DNA of 62,449 nucleotides, from the NCBI RefSeq assembly GCF_030372275.1, contig NZ_JAUDDJ010000015.1; one strand, given 5' to 3'. Source of the DNA: Lawsonibacter sp900766145. GTDB lineage: Bacteria; Bacillota; Clostridia; Oscillospirales; Oscillospiraceae. A model generated the notes under the pieces. That model was not told where the DNA came from. It searched no databases and saw only the letters and a list, made by a program, of their open reading frames with translations. The translations under genes were made by a program, and so were the position numbers. Position 1 is the first letter of the stretch; the number at the start of each line of letters is the position of its first letter. Of the stretch, positions 17,331-25,021 are shown in pieces.

Positions 17331-17372
17331 CTCGTCGCAAGCAACATATCGCTTGCGACGAGTTTTTATTTT
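17331..17372 (+). terminator. Native terminator of the split tRNA-Leu
   Basis: Stem CTCGTCGCAAGC / GCTTGCGACGAG with an 8-base loop, then TTTTTATTTT. Confidence 0.85.
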
Positions 17373-17484
17373 CTTAAAAACTCATCGCGCGCTCATTCTG
17401 CTGCTCCTCGCTTCCAAATCACAACCGCTTGCGCTGGGTTGCGATTTGGTTTTGGGGGCAACCCGAGAACTGTTTGGAGCTTTC

Positions 17485-17526
17485 AAGTCGCCGCAGATAC
17501 CCTATCGTTCGCGGCGACTTTTTTTA
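17485..17526 (+). terminator. Terminator upstream of the 174-residue protein
   Basis: Stem GTCGCCGC / GCGGCGAC followed by seven T. It sits only some 20 bases before the next start codon, so it might instead be a leader attenuator. Confidence 0.65.
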
Positions 17527-17543
17527 CAAAGGAGGGGCCTGCT

Positions 17544-18068
17544 TTGAAGTATCGCAAGCAAGGACTGGCCATTCTGGCTGTTCTGATTCTCCTGGTCATT
17601 GGTTTTTTCTGGTTTGGCTTTGGCGGCGAGAAGACGTACCACGGTACGGATGCGCTGATGGCCAAGGCCCGGGAAGTTATCCCCATCTCGGACGCGGACA
17701 CCGCAGAGATGACCTACGCCGGATTATGCGCCAAGGATAACAAGGCTCTTATCTGGTTTATCTCCGGCAACGAGTATCAGGCACACTACTATCTGCCCAT
17801 GGAGTGTACCGTCGTAGGTGAGAATGAATATACCTATGAGCACGCCCACAAGCCGCTGGAGCGGGGCCTGGATATCGCCGTTCTCCCGTGGCAGAGAGGA
17901 TATGCGTTTTTAGTGAACAACCCCAACTGCCGCACCATCAAGATCATTGACGAGGGTGAGACGATTCTGGAGGAGATCAAGCCCGACAGCTGTCCCTATG
18001 TGTTTTACTATGATCAGGTTCCTTCGGAATATTATTTTCTGGACTCCCAGGGCAATGAGATCCGATGA
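17544..18068 (+). CDS. Membrane-anchored hypothetical protein
   Basis: 174 residues from a TTG start at 17544, chosen because AAAGGAGGGG lies seven bases upstream; earlier in-frame codons cross the tRNA piece and a terminator. Residues 7-27 form one hydrophobic segment (GLAILAVLILLVIGFFWFGF), leaving an extracellular domain of about 145 residues with no recognised family. It lies between the two integrative elements and probably belongs to the chromosome. A strong terminator follows. Confidence 0.78.
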   Translation: MKYRKQGLAILAVLILLVIGFFWFGFGGEKTYHGTDALMAKAREVIPISDADTAEMTYAGLCAKDNKALIWFISGNEYQAHYYLPMECTVVGENEYTYEHAHKPLERGLDIAVLPWQRGYAFLVNNPNCRTIKIIDEGETILEEIKPDSCPYVFYYDQVPSEYYFLDSQGNEIR

Positions 18069-18101
18069 CGGATCTGCACCTCTTCATTTTGTGTAACAGA
18101 A

Positions 18102-18141
18102 CAAAAAGGAAGACACAACAAAAGTTGTGTCTTCCTTTTTT
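18102..18141 (+). terminator. Terminator after the 174-residue protein
   Basis: Long stem AAAAAGGAAGACACAAC / GTTGTGTCTTCCTTTTTT, A-rich on the left and T-rich on the right, so it can act in both directions. Confidence 0.85.
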
Positions 18142-18212
18142 GATCGGGGCAATACAATTTGAATCCGTGGTCTGACCCGTTTGAGGCAGTTGCCCGCCGG
18201 ACCACCGCCATA

Positions 18213-18320
18213 CCGGCCTTCTGGCCGGCGGCGCAGGTGCGCCGTACAAGCGTTTTGGCCTTTGGTCAAAACCTTGGCGCAGGCAGAATTCACTTCTGCC
18301 GAGCATTGCAATCACCGGAG
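18213..18320. repeat. Structured intergenic element, copy 1
   Basis: Series of hairpins: CCGGCC/GGCCGG at 18213-18228, a long imperfect hairpin at 18238-18281 (TGCGCC...GGCGCA, inner TTTTGGCC/GGTCAAAA), and GGCAGAA TTCAC TTCTGCC at 18282-18300. Copy 2 is at 51601-51780. The stems differ but still pair, while the TTCAC loop and GTACAAGCG are kept. Copy 1 ends at the att repeat. Before the island arrived it would have lain directly beyond the tRNA-Val 3' end. Confidence 0.7.
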
Positions 18321-18342
18321 GGTGGAGACAACAGAACTCGAA
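18321..18342. repeat. Left attachment-site repeat of the tRNA-Val island
   Basis: 22 bases identical to 37176-37197, the last part of tRNA-Val (T-arm, acceptor strand and CC), starting GGTGGAGACAACAG. Neighbouring bases differ on both sides, so the match is bounded, as expected of a site-specific recombination core. Confidence 0.85.
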
Positions 18343-18771
18343 GGGGACAGGAGTAATACCGGGGGCTTTTCTCCCATCCCCGTTCGTGTTAAGTGAAACC
18401 GTTGCGGCACAAGGGATTGGTCGTTTGGACAGAGCTAGAAATCACCGATTCCCTGCCACAACTCGCACATCGGATTTTCAATAGTTTGTTAGACATCTGT
18501 TAGACACAGGATAGGCACGCTGTTACAGGAAAAACCTAAAACCTTACACCGATGGAAAAGCAAGTTCGCCCTAAATTGTATAGTTTCGTACAACATTTTA
18601 ACAACTTGACTACATGGTAGGGGGAGATTTTGCTAAGCATTACTTAATTTACCTATTTACAAATTCCGTAGTTTTGGTATAATTGCAAGTAGCAAAGCAT
18701 AAAATACTTCATGTGCTTAAATATCTGGTATCTACCTGTAGATGCTTCGATAGATAGGTGCACAATCGCAA
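18343..18771. other. Left end of island without genes
   Basis: No credible coding region. It becomes AT-rich after about 18500. It holds the arm-like repeat at 18488-18527, and the weakly paired AAGGGATTGG / CGATTCCCT near 18411-18463. Confidence 0.6.
18488..18527. repeat. Arm-type direct repeat, copy 1
   Basis: About 40 bases matching 21681-21721, with the 19 bases GACATCTGTTAGACACAGG identical. Its core has GTTAGA twice, 11 bases apart. The same pattern recurs at 37081-37098 inside the island's right end. Probably integrase arm sites. Confidence 0.65.
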
Positions 18772-18827
18772 ACAAAAGGGTCTTCTGTACGGTGCCTGAT
18801 TACAGGTGCTTTAGTCAGAAGGCTCTT
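18772..18827 (-). terminator. Terminator of the SIR2 gene
   Basis: On the minus strand, TAAAAGAGCCTTCTG pairs with CAGAAGACCCTTTT and encloses a smaller CCTG/CAGG hairpin; CTTTTGTTT follows. It overlaps the end of the gene's stop codon region. Confidence 0.6.
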
Positions 18828-20384
18828 TTATTTCCCCCATTTCAAATAGTCATAGATACGGATTACACGGCGAAGTTCTGTTCTAGAGTTAGGTGGTACT
18901 GTCTCAAGAATGTTAGGATCATTAGTGAATACCTCAAGTAAAACGCTTTCCAATTCAGAAATAATGAAAGCATCTTCCTTGAGGTGAGAAATCAAGTACA
19001 TCGCCCGGGGAATGTTGTGTTTCTCAGCATCCCAAATTTGCTGCACAGAGCGATAACCACCCAAACAGTTGCGATTTTTCTTAATGGTGTTGTTGATGAG
19101 GCGATCAAATGTCTGTTTTTGGGCAAATCTTTCGCATTCGGGAAACGATTTCGTAGCTGCAGCTAAATACTTGTTCACAGGAAGCATATTGGAGTTTTGC
19201 TTTTGAAGATTCTGGAATGCGTATTCAATTAACTCATCAGCAGTAAACTCAATATCGTTAAGAATGATATTTCTATACCAGTCATTTCCATTGATGCCGC
19301 TCAATCCTCGCAACCCGAATTGGTCTGCTCTTCCAATTGCAAGCACAAGATCTTCGTCAGAAACACGTTTATCCTCAATTGAAGCCACTCGGAGATTGGC
19401 AGTCGGCGCATTCGTGATAACATAAGAATATAGCTCTTGCTTGAACTTTCTCAATACCCGGACAGGAAGTTTCGCCCTTTTTTCACCAATGGCCGCGTAG
19501 AGTGGCATAAAATCTGAAAGAACAATCTTACGCATAGCGAGGGGCTTCCCATCAACCATAATAGTATATGGTGTTACCACTGGGGTCGCGGCATTCTTCT
19601 TATACTCCACAAATACAAATCGATCTTCGAGACGCTTTACTTGTTGTTCATCCAAGCAGTTTACGATGGATTTAATGATTTCCTGTATATTACTGTCACT
19701 AATGGAATAGCCAATGAAGACAATAGGGTATTCCATAAAAATAGTCATTAATTTGGCGGCAAGGTAGGCGCTTTTGGCGTCAAACTGCGTATAATCAGCC
19801 TCGTTAATTATGATACTTTCTGGATCTTCTACAGAACCGTGAATCTTATAGATTTCAGCAATCCCCTGAATGGCCGAGAAAATCAACTGGTTTTGTCCTA
19901 CATATTTCTTAAAGCCCGAAAAAGTATCTTCTAAAAAAGTATCGTAGTTGGTTGTAATGACACCGGAAACGCTTTTTTCTGAAATTTCAGATAACTTGTC
20001 GATTTCGTCTTTGTATTTGGGGTCAGTCGAGTAATTTTCTTGTATGTGTGCAGCAATTTCTGCTTTGAAAGGTGAAAGACCCATTCTTATTTTTTCCAAC
20101 AGTTCGGGATTTACGGTTCGTATAGTGGGGTCAGAGAACCACTTTTCATCATAATCCTGCTGGATTAGTTCTGCAATTTTCGGCATGACTCCTGCCTTGC
20201 AATCCATCATTTTTGCCCGATTTTCATAAAAGCTGTAGGCGAAAGGGTCGTCTTTAATTTTGTTTGCGAAATGCGCCAACAGCCCTTTCCAGTCGGGCAA
20301 GTTTAGATAACGTCTGCTAATCCCGGAACCAACAAACAGGAATGGGGTTGTATTGAAATTATTGACGATATCTATAATGGTCAT
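18828..20384 (-). CDS. SIR2-domain protein, putative anti-phage NADase
   Basis: 518 residues from the ATG at 20384, which has GGGAAG eight bases upstream; a GTG at 20393 is too close to that site. Residues 1-240 form a SIR2-like NAD-binding fold: FVGSGISRRYL (GxGxS, about 18-28), TTNYDTFLED with the likely catalytic N146, IYKIHGSVEDP with H182, and GYSISDSNI. The C-terminal ~280 residues match no family I can name. SIR2 proteins of this shape in islands are known to deplete NAD on infection. Its own promoter and AT-rich sequence mark it as transferred cargo. Confidence 0.85.
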   Translation of the reverse strand: MTIIDIVNNFNTTPFLFVGSGISRRYLNLPDWKGLLAHFANKIKDDPFAYSFYENRAKMMDCKAGVMPKIAELIQQDYDEKWFSDPTIRTVNPELLEKIRMGLSPFKAEIAAHIQENYSTDPKYKDEIDKLSEISEKSVSGVITTNYDTFLEDTFSGFKKYVGQNQLIFSAIQGIAEIYKIHGSVEDPESIIINEADYTQFDAKSAYLAAKLMTIFMEYPIVFIGYSISDSNIQEIIKSIVNCLDEQQVKRLEDRFVFVEYKKNAATPVVTPYTIMVDGKPLAMRKIVLSDFMPLYAAIGEKRAKLPVRVLRKFKQELYSYVITNAPTANLRVASIEDKRVSDEDLVLAIGRADQFGLRGLSGINGNDWYRNIILNDIEFTADELIEYAFQNLQKQNSNMLPVNKYLAAATKSFPECERFAQKQTFDRLINNTIKKNRNCLGGYRSVQQIWDAEKHNIPRAMYLISHLKEDAFIISELESVLLEVFTNDPNILETVPPNSRTELRRVIRIYDYLKWGK

Positions 20385-20427
20385 TTTGCGCACTTCCCTT
20401 ATTCTGAATTGTTGCTTGTCTATATTT

Positions 20428-20456
20428 ATTATAACAAAATATTTCCGCTACTTAAA
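20428..20456 (-). promoter_or_regulatory. Promoter of the SIR2 gene
   Basis: Extended -10 TGTTATAAT with TATAAT at 20433-20428; a weak -35 TTTAAG lies 17 bases upstream. The predicted leader is about 35 bases. Confidence 0.65.
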
Positions 20457-20500
20457 GATAAATTTCCATGTACACGAAAATGCTTGGAGTATCGTTCATC

Positions 20501-20546
20501 AAAAAAAGAAATCTCCCGGAGATCCGTGTCCTTACGGATTTCCGGG
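20501..20546 (-). terminator. Terminator between DUF4062 and SIR2 genes
   Basis: On the minus strand CCCGGAAATCCGT / ACGGATCTCCGGG forms a long stem, followed after a few bases by seven T. The two genes therefore have separate transcripts. Confidence 0.75.
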
Positions 20547-20583
20547 CAATTTTATAATAAATAGAATCTATAAGAAAATAAAA

Positions 20584-21498
20584 TTAAGTATACCCTTCGA
20601 AGGGAACTTCGGCCACAGATTTTGCGCATAAATGAGTATAGTCTGGAGGAATAAATACCCGGCTTTGCTCAAGCGAATCTTGATATTTCCTAGAAATAGT
20701 TGCTAACAAGATATATTGCGAATCCGACCGCTTATATCTCAACTGGGCCAAATATGGATTGGCGCCTAATGTCAGCCCCAAATAATCGGACAAGCGGTCA
20801 TAAATGTAGCACTTCTTCTCTTCTATGGAAAGGCGTTTCCATATTTCAAGAGAAGAACTATCCTCTATTGTAAAATAAATTATCGGATCAACTTGCAAAT
20901 CTGAACCAACCCAATCCTGATAAGACACCCGGTAGAATATGTTGAATTGTTCCGATGTTGTAGTATTGCTGGCACAAGGATTATTCGAAACGGTGTCTTC
21001 CAACTTGTCGAGCCATTGGCACAAGAATTGCCTAAGCATATCCTTCCATCGAGTAGTGGATTCAAAAGTATGATAAAAGAATGATTGCGATTGTTCGCAT
21101 TGCTTTTGTCTGAAAGAGGTAATTCTGCTATCTGCATTATCAGATTCTTTAAAAAAGAGCCACATTTCAGGACGGTTTTCCTGTTCGTTTAGATTTTTTG
21201 CTACGTAAAACTCTTCTTCTGTTCCGGAAGAGTACTCTCCTGTCGGTGTTCCCCATCGTTCCCATAACAGCATAATAAAGAGGTCGCATTTTTCGATTTC
21301 ACTGTTTATCAGTGCTTGAGGACGTCCCTTTCCAGGCAAAGTCTGTTCCCATCCTAGTCCCTCAATGTGGAAACCACTTCGGTGTGCCTTAATGTTGTTA
21401 ACTTCATTAATGACATCAAGAAAAGCATTTCTTTCCGGCATCAGATCCCCCGGAGTGGCAATGAAAATACGCACTGGTTTGTATACGCCGTTCCTCAT
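20584..21498 (-). CDS. DUF4062 (TIR-like) domain protein
   Basis: 304 residues from the ATG at 21498 (GGAAG eight bases upstream). The N-terminal ~120 residues are a DUF4062 domain, a TIR-like flavodoxin fold: VRIFIATPGDLMPER at 9-23, CDLFIMLLWERWGTPTGEYSS about 72-92, and a following GTEEEFYVA. The remaining half has no recognised family. Domains of this type occur in NTPase-linked and other suspected immune proteins. It is encoded head-to-tail before the SIR2 gene within a repeat-flanked cassette, hence a candidate defence partner; an independent role is possible. Confidence 0.8.
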   Translation of the reverse strand: MRNGVYKPVRIFIATPGDLMPERNAFLDVINEVNNIKAHRSGFHIEGLGWEQTLPGKGRPQALINSEIEKCDLFIMLLWERWGTPTGEYSSGTEEEFYVAKNLNEQENRPEMWLFFKESDNADSRITSFRQKQCEQSQSFFYHTFESTTRWKDMLRQFLCQWLDKLEDTVSNNPCASNTTTSEQFNIFYRVSYQDWVGSDLQVDPIIYFTIEDSSSLEIWKRLSIEEKKCYIYDRLSDYLGLTLGANPYLAQLRYKRSDSQYILLATISRKYQDSLEQSRVFIPPDYTHLCAKSVAEVPFEGYT

Positions 21499-21534
21499 TT
21501 GTCTCACTTCCTTTATCGACTAGAAAGTAAAATA

Positions 21535-21563
21535 ATTATACCAGCTTCCATTTCTATCATCAA
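21535..21563 (-). promoter_or_regulatory. Promoter of the DUF4062 gene
   Basis: TTGATG, 17-base spacer, TATAAT (21540-21535) with an extended -10 TGG in front. Strong, apparently constitutive. Beyond it, 21564-21680 holds only a hairpin (AAAGGCTCC / GGAGACTTT, 21600-21648). Confidence 0.75.
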
Positions 21564-21680
21564 TTGCGCAGAATAAAAATCCTCTGTCGAAATGGTAAGA
21601 AAAGGCTCCCCGTAGTTCCTATATGAAACGGACGAGGAGACTTTTAGTGTGCCACCACTAAGTTTCTCTAAATGTTGGCT

Positions 21681-21721
21681 TGTCGGACATCTGTTAGACA
21701 CAGGGTAGGTCCACTGTTACA
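21681..21721. repeat. Arm-type direct repeat, copy 2
   Basis: Second copy of the ~40-base repeat at 18488-18527, 3.2 kb away on the same strand. The two enclose exactly the SIR2 and DUF4062 genes with their promoters. No gene lies from here to 21843. Confidence 0.65.
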
Positions 21722-21843
21722 AACGAAATATGGGCATGAACAAAAACGGATAAAACATGGACAGACCTTCCGGGTCGCACCAAAGCCCTTGACGGCAAAA
21801 AAGAGAACTGGCATCATGGATTTGGTTCCAGCGCAAAGGGGAA

Positions 21844-22896
21844 TTATCCATTCACACAGTGGAAAGAAAACACAGTTGTGTGATCATACACGCAATCAGG
21901 CCGCAGGATCACAGATGGGAAACTCGGCTGATTGACCGCATCCAGGAAGAACTGCGTTTCCAGACAAAAAGCATGGCGTGGACCATAAACAGCGCCATTC
22001 TTGCCCCTCAGACCTTTGCCCAGGAAGTTGGCTGCGTAGAAATGAAGCCCCGGCAGGGTAGTCTCCACATCCATCGAGATCCCCGAAGCAGGAGCGCATG
22101 CCTGGGCCGCTTTTCGCAACGCCCCCACGTCCCCATCGATCACATAGTTGTGATCATAACCATTTGCCTGAATCAGTTGAGGAAAGGGTTCATGAATGCG
22201 TGCGCCAATGGGTGTGGATTTACGGAAATCCATGGGCGTTCCGGCTACCGGAACAATCTCGCCTGTGGGAATGTTGGTTGTGTCGGAGGGCGTGTAGTGC
22301 TCCGCATGGATGCGAAGGAGCTGCTCTGTCACAGGGCCGGAGTTGTGTCCATTCAAATTGAAGTAGGCGTGCCCGGTCAGGTTGCAGGGTGTTTCCCGGT
22401 CGGTGGTGGCCTGATACCGCATGGAGAGGGCGCTGCCCTCCAACGCATAGGTCACCCGAACCTGCAGCGTGCCGGGATAACCCTCTTCGCCGTCGAGGCT
22501 GGTCAGCGCCAGAGCCGCAAGTGTAGGTGTGTGCTCCACAACAGACCAGACTCGATGAGAAAAGCCGACATTGCCGCCGTGCAGATGGTTGGGCGGGTCA
22601 TTGACCGCCAGCGTATAAGTCCGTCCGTCCATCGTAAACTGTCCGCCCGCAATGCGGTTGGCCACACGGCCCACGACGGCTCCAAGATAGGCAGGCCGGG
22701 TTTCATACTCGTCCAGAGTATCATAGCCCAGAAGGACATCACGCTTGTTTCCGGTGCGATCCGGAACATAAAGAGAGCGCAATGCGGCGCCGAATGTGAT
22801 CACTTCGCAAGAGAGAATGCCGTTATCCAAAGTCAGGATTTCGACCGCAGAGCCATCTTTGGTATGGCCGAACGGGCGGCGATAGGAATTTGACAT
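21844..22896 (-). CDS. galM: Aldose 1-epimerase (mutarotase)
   Basis: Interconverts alpha and beta anomers of galactose so that galactokinase can act on the beta-D-galactose released by LacZ. 350 residues. Typical landmarks are RVANRIAGGQFTMDG, the substrate-binding NHLHGG, HAYFNLNG with the catalytic histidine, and LPGLHFYAANF near the C-terminus, with a glutamate in CLETQ. Ribosome site GGAGGG. It is divergent from the ROK kinase gene 58 bases away and outside the main lac-gal operon. Confidence 0.93.
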   Translation of the reverse strand: MSNSYRRPFGHTKDGSAVEILTLDNGILSCEVITFGAALRSLYVPDRTGNKRDVLLGYDTLDEYETRPAYLGAVVGRVANRIAGGQFTMDGRTYTLAVNDPPNHLHGGNVGFSHRVWSVVEHTPTLAALALTSLDGEEGYPGTLQVRVTYALEGSALSMRYQATTDRETPCNLTGHAYFNLNGHNSGPVTEQLLRIHAEHYTPSDTTNIPTGEIVPVAGTPMDFRKSTPIGARIHEPFPQLIQANGYDHNYVIDGDVGALRKAAQACAPASGISMDVETTLPGLHFYAANFLGKGLRGKNGAVYGPRHAFCLETQFFLDAVNQPSFPSVILRPDCVYDHTTVFSFHCVNG

Positions 22897-22954
22897 ATAG
22901 AACCCTCCAAAACGTGAAACGATACATCATTAGAATGGAAAGCGGGGAAATACC

Positions 22955-23899
22955 ATGCAAAACTATGTGTTTGGTGCGGACATCGGTGGAACGAGCGTGA
23001 AACTCGGCCTGTTTTATTCCGACGGCGAGCTTCTGGAAAAGTGGGAGATTCCGACCCGTACAGTAAACGGCGGCGTCCATGTTCTGCCGGACGTGGCGCA
23101 GGCAATTATGACTGCCATGGAGCGGCATGGGATTTCAGCTTCTCAGGTCGTTGGCATCGGGATCGGCGTGCCCGGTCCTGTGGATGACAGCTTCACGGTC
23201 AATAAATGTGTGAACCTTGGCTGGGGTGTCTTTAACATCAAGGAGCGCATGAACGAATTGTTGCCAGAGATCCCTCATGTTGCCGCGGGCAATGACGCCA
23301 ACGTTGCGGCGCTGGGTGAACTGTGGCGGGGCGGCGGCCGGGGCAGCCAGAGTGCGGTTATGATCACCCTTGGCACCGGAGTTGGCGGCGGGGTGGTGCT
23401 GGACGGCAAAATCGTCGCAGGCCGAAACGGCGGTGCCGGTGAGATTGGCCATATGACTGTAGAACCGGGAGAAACGGTACCCTGCAGCTGCGGCAAATGC
23501 GGCTGCCTGGAGCAGTATACCTCCGCAAGAGGGGTCGTCCGCATGGCCAAAGTTATGCTTTCCCAATGTGACACCCCCTCCAAACTACGGAGGATTGAGG
23601 ATTTCACATCCAAACACATCTGTGAACTGGCTGCGGTCGGAGACCATATGGCACTGAAAATCATCGACCGGTTCGGTGATTATCTGGGGAGAGCCATGAG
23701 CTACATTTCCTGTACGGTGGACCCGGATGTCTTTATCATCGGCGGGGGCATGAGCAAGGCCGGCAATATCGTGACCGACGCGGCGCTGAAATATTACCGG
23801 AAGTACGCCTTCCATGTATCGAAAGAAACCGGAGCGGCAATCGCTATGCTGGGCAACGACGCGGGGATCTATGGCTGCGCCAGAATGGTTCTGAAATAA
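22955..23899 (+). CDS. ROK-family sugar kinase (glucokinase-like)
   Basis: Probably phosphorylates the glucose released from lactose. 314 residues. The ATP-binding loop is FGADIGGTSVKLGLFY at the N-terminus; the ROK zinc site CSCGKCGCLEQY is present with its histidine in GEIGHMTVEPG; the catalytic aspartate is in AAGNDANVAALGE. No N-terminal DNA-binding domain, so it is a kinase and not a repressor. Glucokinase is the likeliest specificity given the context; other hexoses are possible. Confidence 0.88.
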   Translation: MQNYVFGADIGGTSVKLGLFYSDGELLEKWEIPTRTVNGGVHVLPDVAQAIMTAMERHGISASQVVGIGIGVPGPVDDSFTVNKCVNLGWGVFNIKERMNELLPEIPHVAAGNDANVAALGELWRGGGRGSQSAVMITLGTGVGGGVVLDGKIVAGRNGGAGEIGHMTVEPGETVPCSCGKCGCLEQYTSARGVVRMAKVMLSQCDTPSKLRRIEDFTSKHICELAAVGDHMALKIIDRFGDYLGRAMSYISCTVDPDVFIIGGGMSKAGNIVTDAALKYYRKYAFHVSKETGAAIAMLGNDAGIYGCARMVLK

Positions 23900-23908
23900 G
23901 AGATTCGG

Positions 23909-23940
23909 AAAAGACTGTCATTGTGGCAGTCTTTTCTTTT
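23909..23940 (+). terminator. Terminator between ROK kinase and AraC genes
   Basis: AAAAGACTG / CAGTCTTTT with a 9-base loop, then TCTTTTT. The genes converge, and the A-rich left arm would also serve the opposite strand. Confidence 0.8.
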
Positions 23941-23954
23941 TAGTTTCTGTCCAG

Positions 23955-24845
23955 TCAGGAAGGATCGTGAACATCGCGGTGGGGACTATCCTTTTTCTGG
24001 AGTAGCTTTCTGTACTCCGAGGGGGATACGCCCTTGTGTTTTTTGAACAGGCGGCTGAAATACAGGGCATTGTCATAGCCGATGATGGCTGAGATCTCCG
24101 TCACATTATAGTCTGTTGTTTCCAGCAAACTGACCGCGTTGTTCATCCGAAGGGTCAGCAGATACTGGGCGGGCGGCTGCCCCACAAATTCCTTGAAGCT
24201 GCGCAGGAACCAGCTGACGCTCATGCTGCGGGATTTGGCGTAGTCCTTGATTTGGATGTCTTCGTTATAGTGCTCCTGAAAATACTGCTGGGCCTGCTCC
24301 ATTTCCTTTTGCATGTATGTATTGATGGTGGGGCTGCTTTCCTGTCGCGTGCGCTGAATCAGCAGGAATATTTGACGCAGGTACATTTCCAGCAATTCCT
24401 GATATCCGGTGCGGCAGGACTGCAGTTCCCGGATCATTTCCTTGAACAGGTGCTGATAAGCGGAAGGGACCCCGGAGAAGAAAACGTTTTTGTCCATAGG
24501 GATGTCAAAGTGTTTCAGGATCGCTTTTACATCTTTCCCGGTAAAGTGCACCCAGTAGACCTCCGGTTTTTCCTCACCGTAATATTCATAGTGCTGCTCC
24601 TGCCTCGGCTGATAGAGGACCATGTAGCCTGCGGGCACAATCTCCTCCTGTCCGTTGAAAAAGAAGCGGGTCTTTCCGGAGGCCACATACAGCAATTGAT
24701 AGTCCAAACGGCCCCGGGGACGCCAGGTCGGGAGTTTTTCCTTCGTTCTCAGCCGGTATGTACCACAGCTGCCCACAATCAGCGGCTTGGACTTGTCCTT
24801 GATTGGCACACGGGTGTTGTAAAGATAACCGGAGTTGACATACAT
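23955..24845 (-). CDS. AraC-family transcriptional regulator of the lac-gal module
   Basis: 296 residues. A cupin-like sugar-sensing N-terminal domain (LLYVASGKTRFFFNGQEEIV, YMVLYQPRQEQHYEYYGEEK) is followed by two AraC helix-turn-helix motifs in the last ~100 residues (SMSVSWFLRSFKEFVG and ISAIIGYDNALYFSRLFKKH). The ATG at 24845 is chosen for GAGGGAGG upstream; a frame to 24911 would overlap the promoter. It is transcribed away from lacZ, so it probably activates that operon in response to a galactoside. Confidence 0.9.
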   Translation of the reverse strand: MYVNSGYLYNTRVPIKDKSKPLIVGSCGTYRLRTKEKLPTWRPRGRLDYQLLYVASGKTRFFFNGQEEIVPAGYMVLYQPRQEQHYEYYGEEKPEVYWVHFTGKDVKAILKHFDIPMDKNVFFSGVPSAYQHLFKEMIRELQSCRTGYQELLEMYLRQIFLLIQRTRQESSPTINTYMQKEMEQAQQYFQEHYNEDIQIKDYAKSRSMSVSWFLRSFKEFVGQPPAQYLLTLRMNNAVSLLETTDYNVTEISAIIGYDNALYFSRLFKKHKGVSPSEYRKLLQKKDSPHRDVHDPS

Positions 24846-24906
24846 GCTGATTCCCTCCCTCGTTGTGTTTGACCGCAGTCTACTGGGACCCGGCGGTTTC
24901 GTGATA

Positions 24907-24994
24907 TGCATTTTTGTTCATTGTATCATTTTGTGCATGTTTTGTCTAATGCGGTTTATAGAAAAATAACAGGTATTCAAGGATAATACAGACA
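24907..24994. promoter_or_regulatory. Divergent control region of araC-type gene and lacZ operon
   Basis: Toward lacZ there is a -10 GATAAT at 24982-24987 with no good -35 (TAGAAA), as in activator-dependent promoters. Toward the regulator, TTAGAC and TACAAT face each other with an 18-base spacer (minus strand). Direct repeats TGCATTTTTGT (24907) and TGCATGTTTTGT (24935), 28 bases apart, are candidate AraC-type operators. Confidence 0.55.
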
Positions 24995-25021
24995 GAATTA
25001 AACAACCGGAGGGAGCCCGAC

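Noticed and set aside
17232..17543. Longer N-terminus for the 174-residue protein, opening at 17232
   Set aside because: It would translate the tRNA 3' half and a terminator; the TTG at 17544 has a proper ribosome site.
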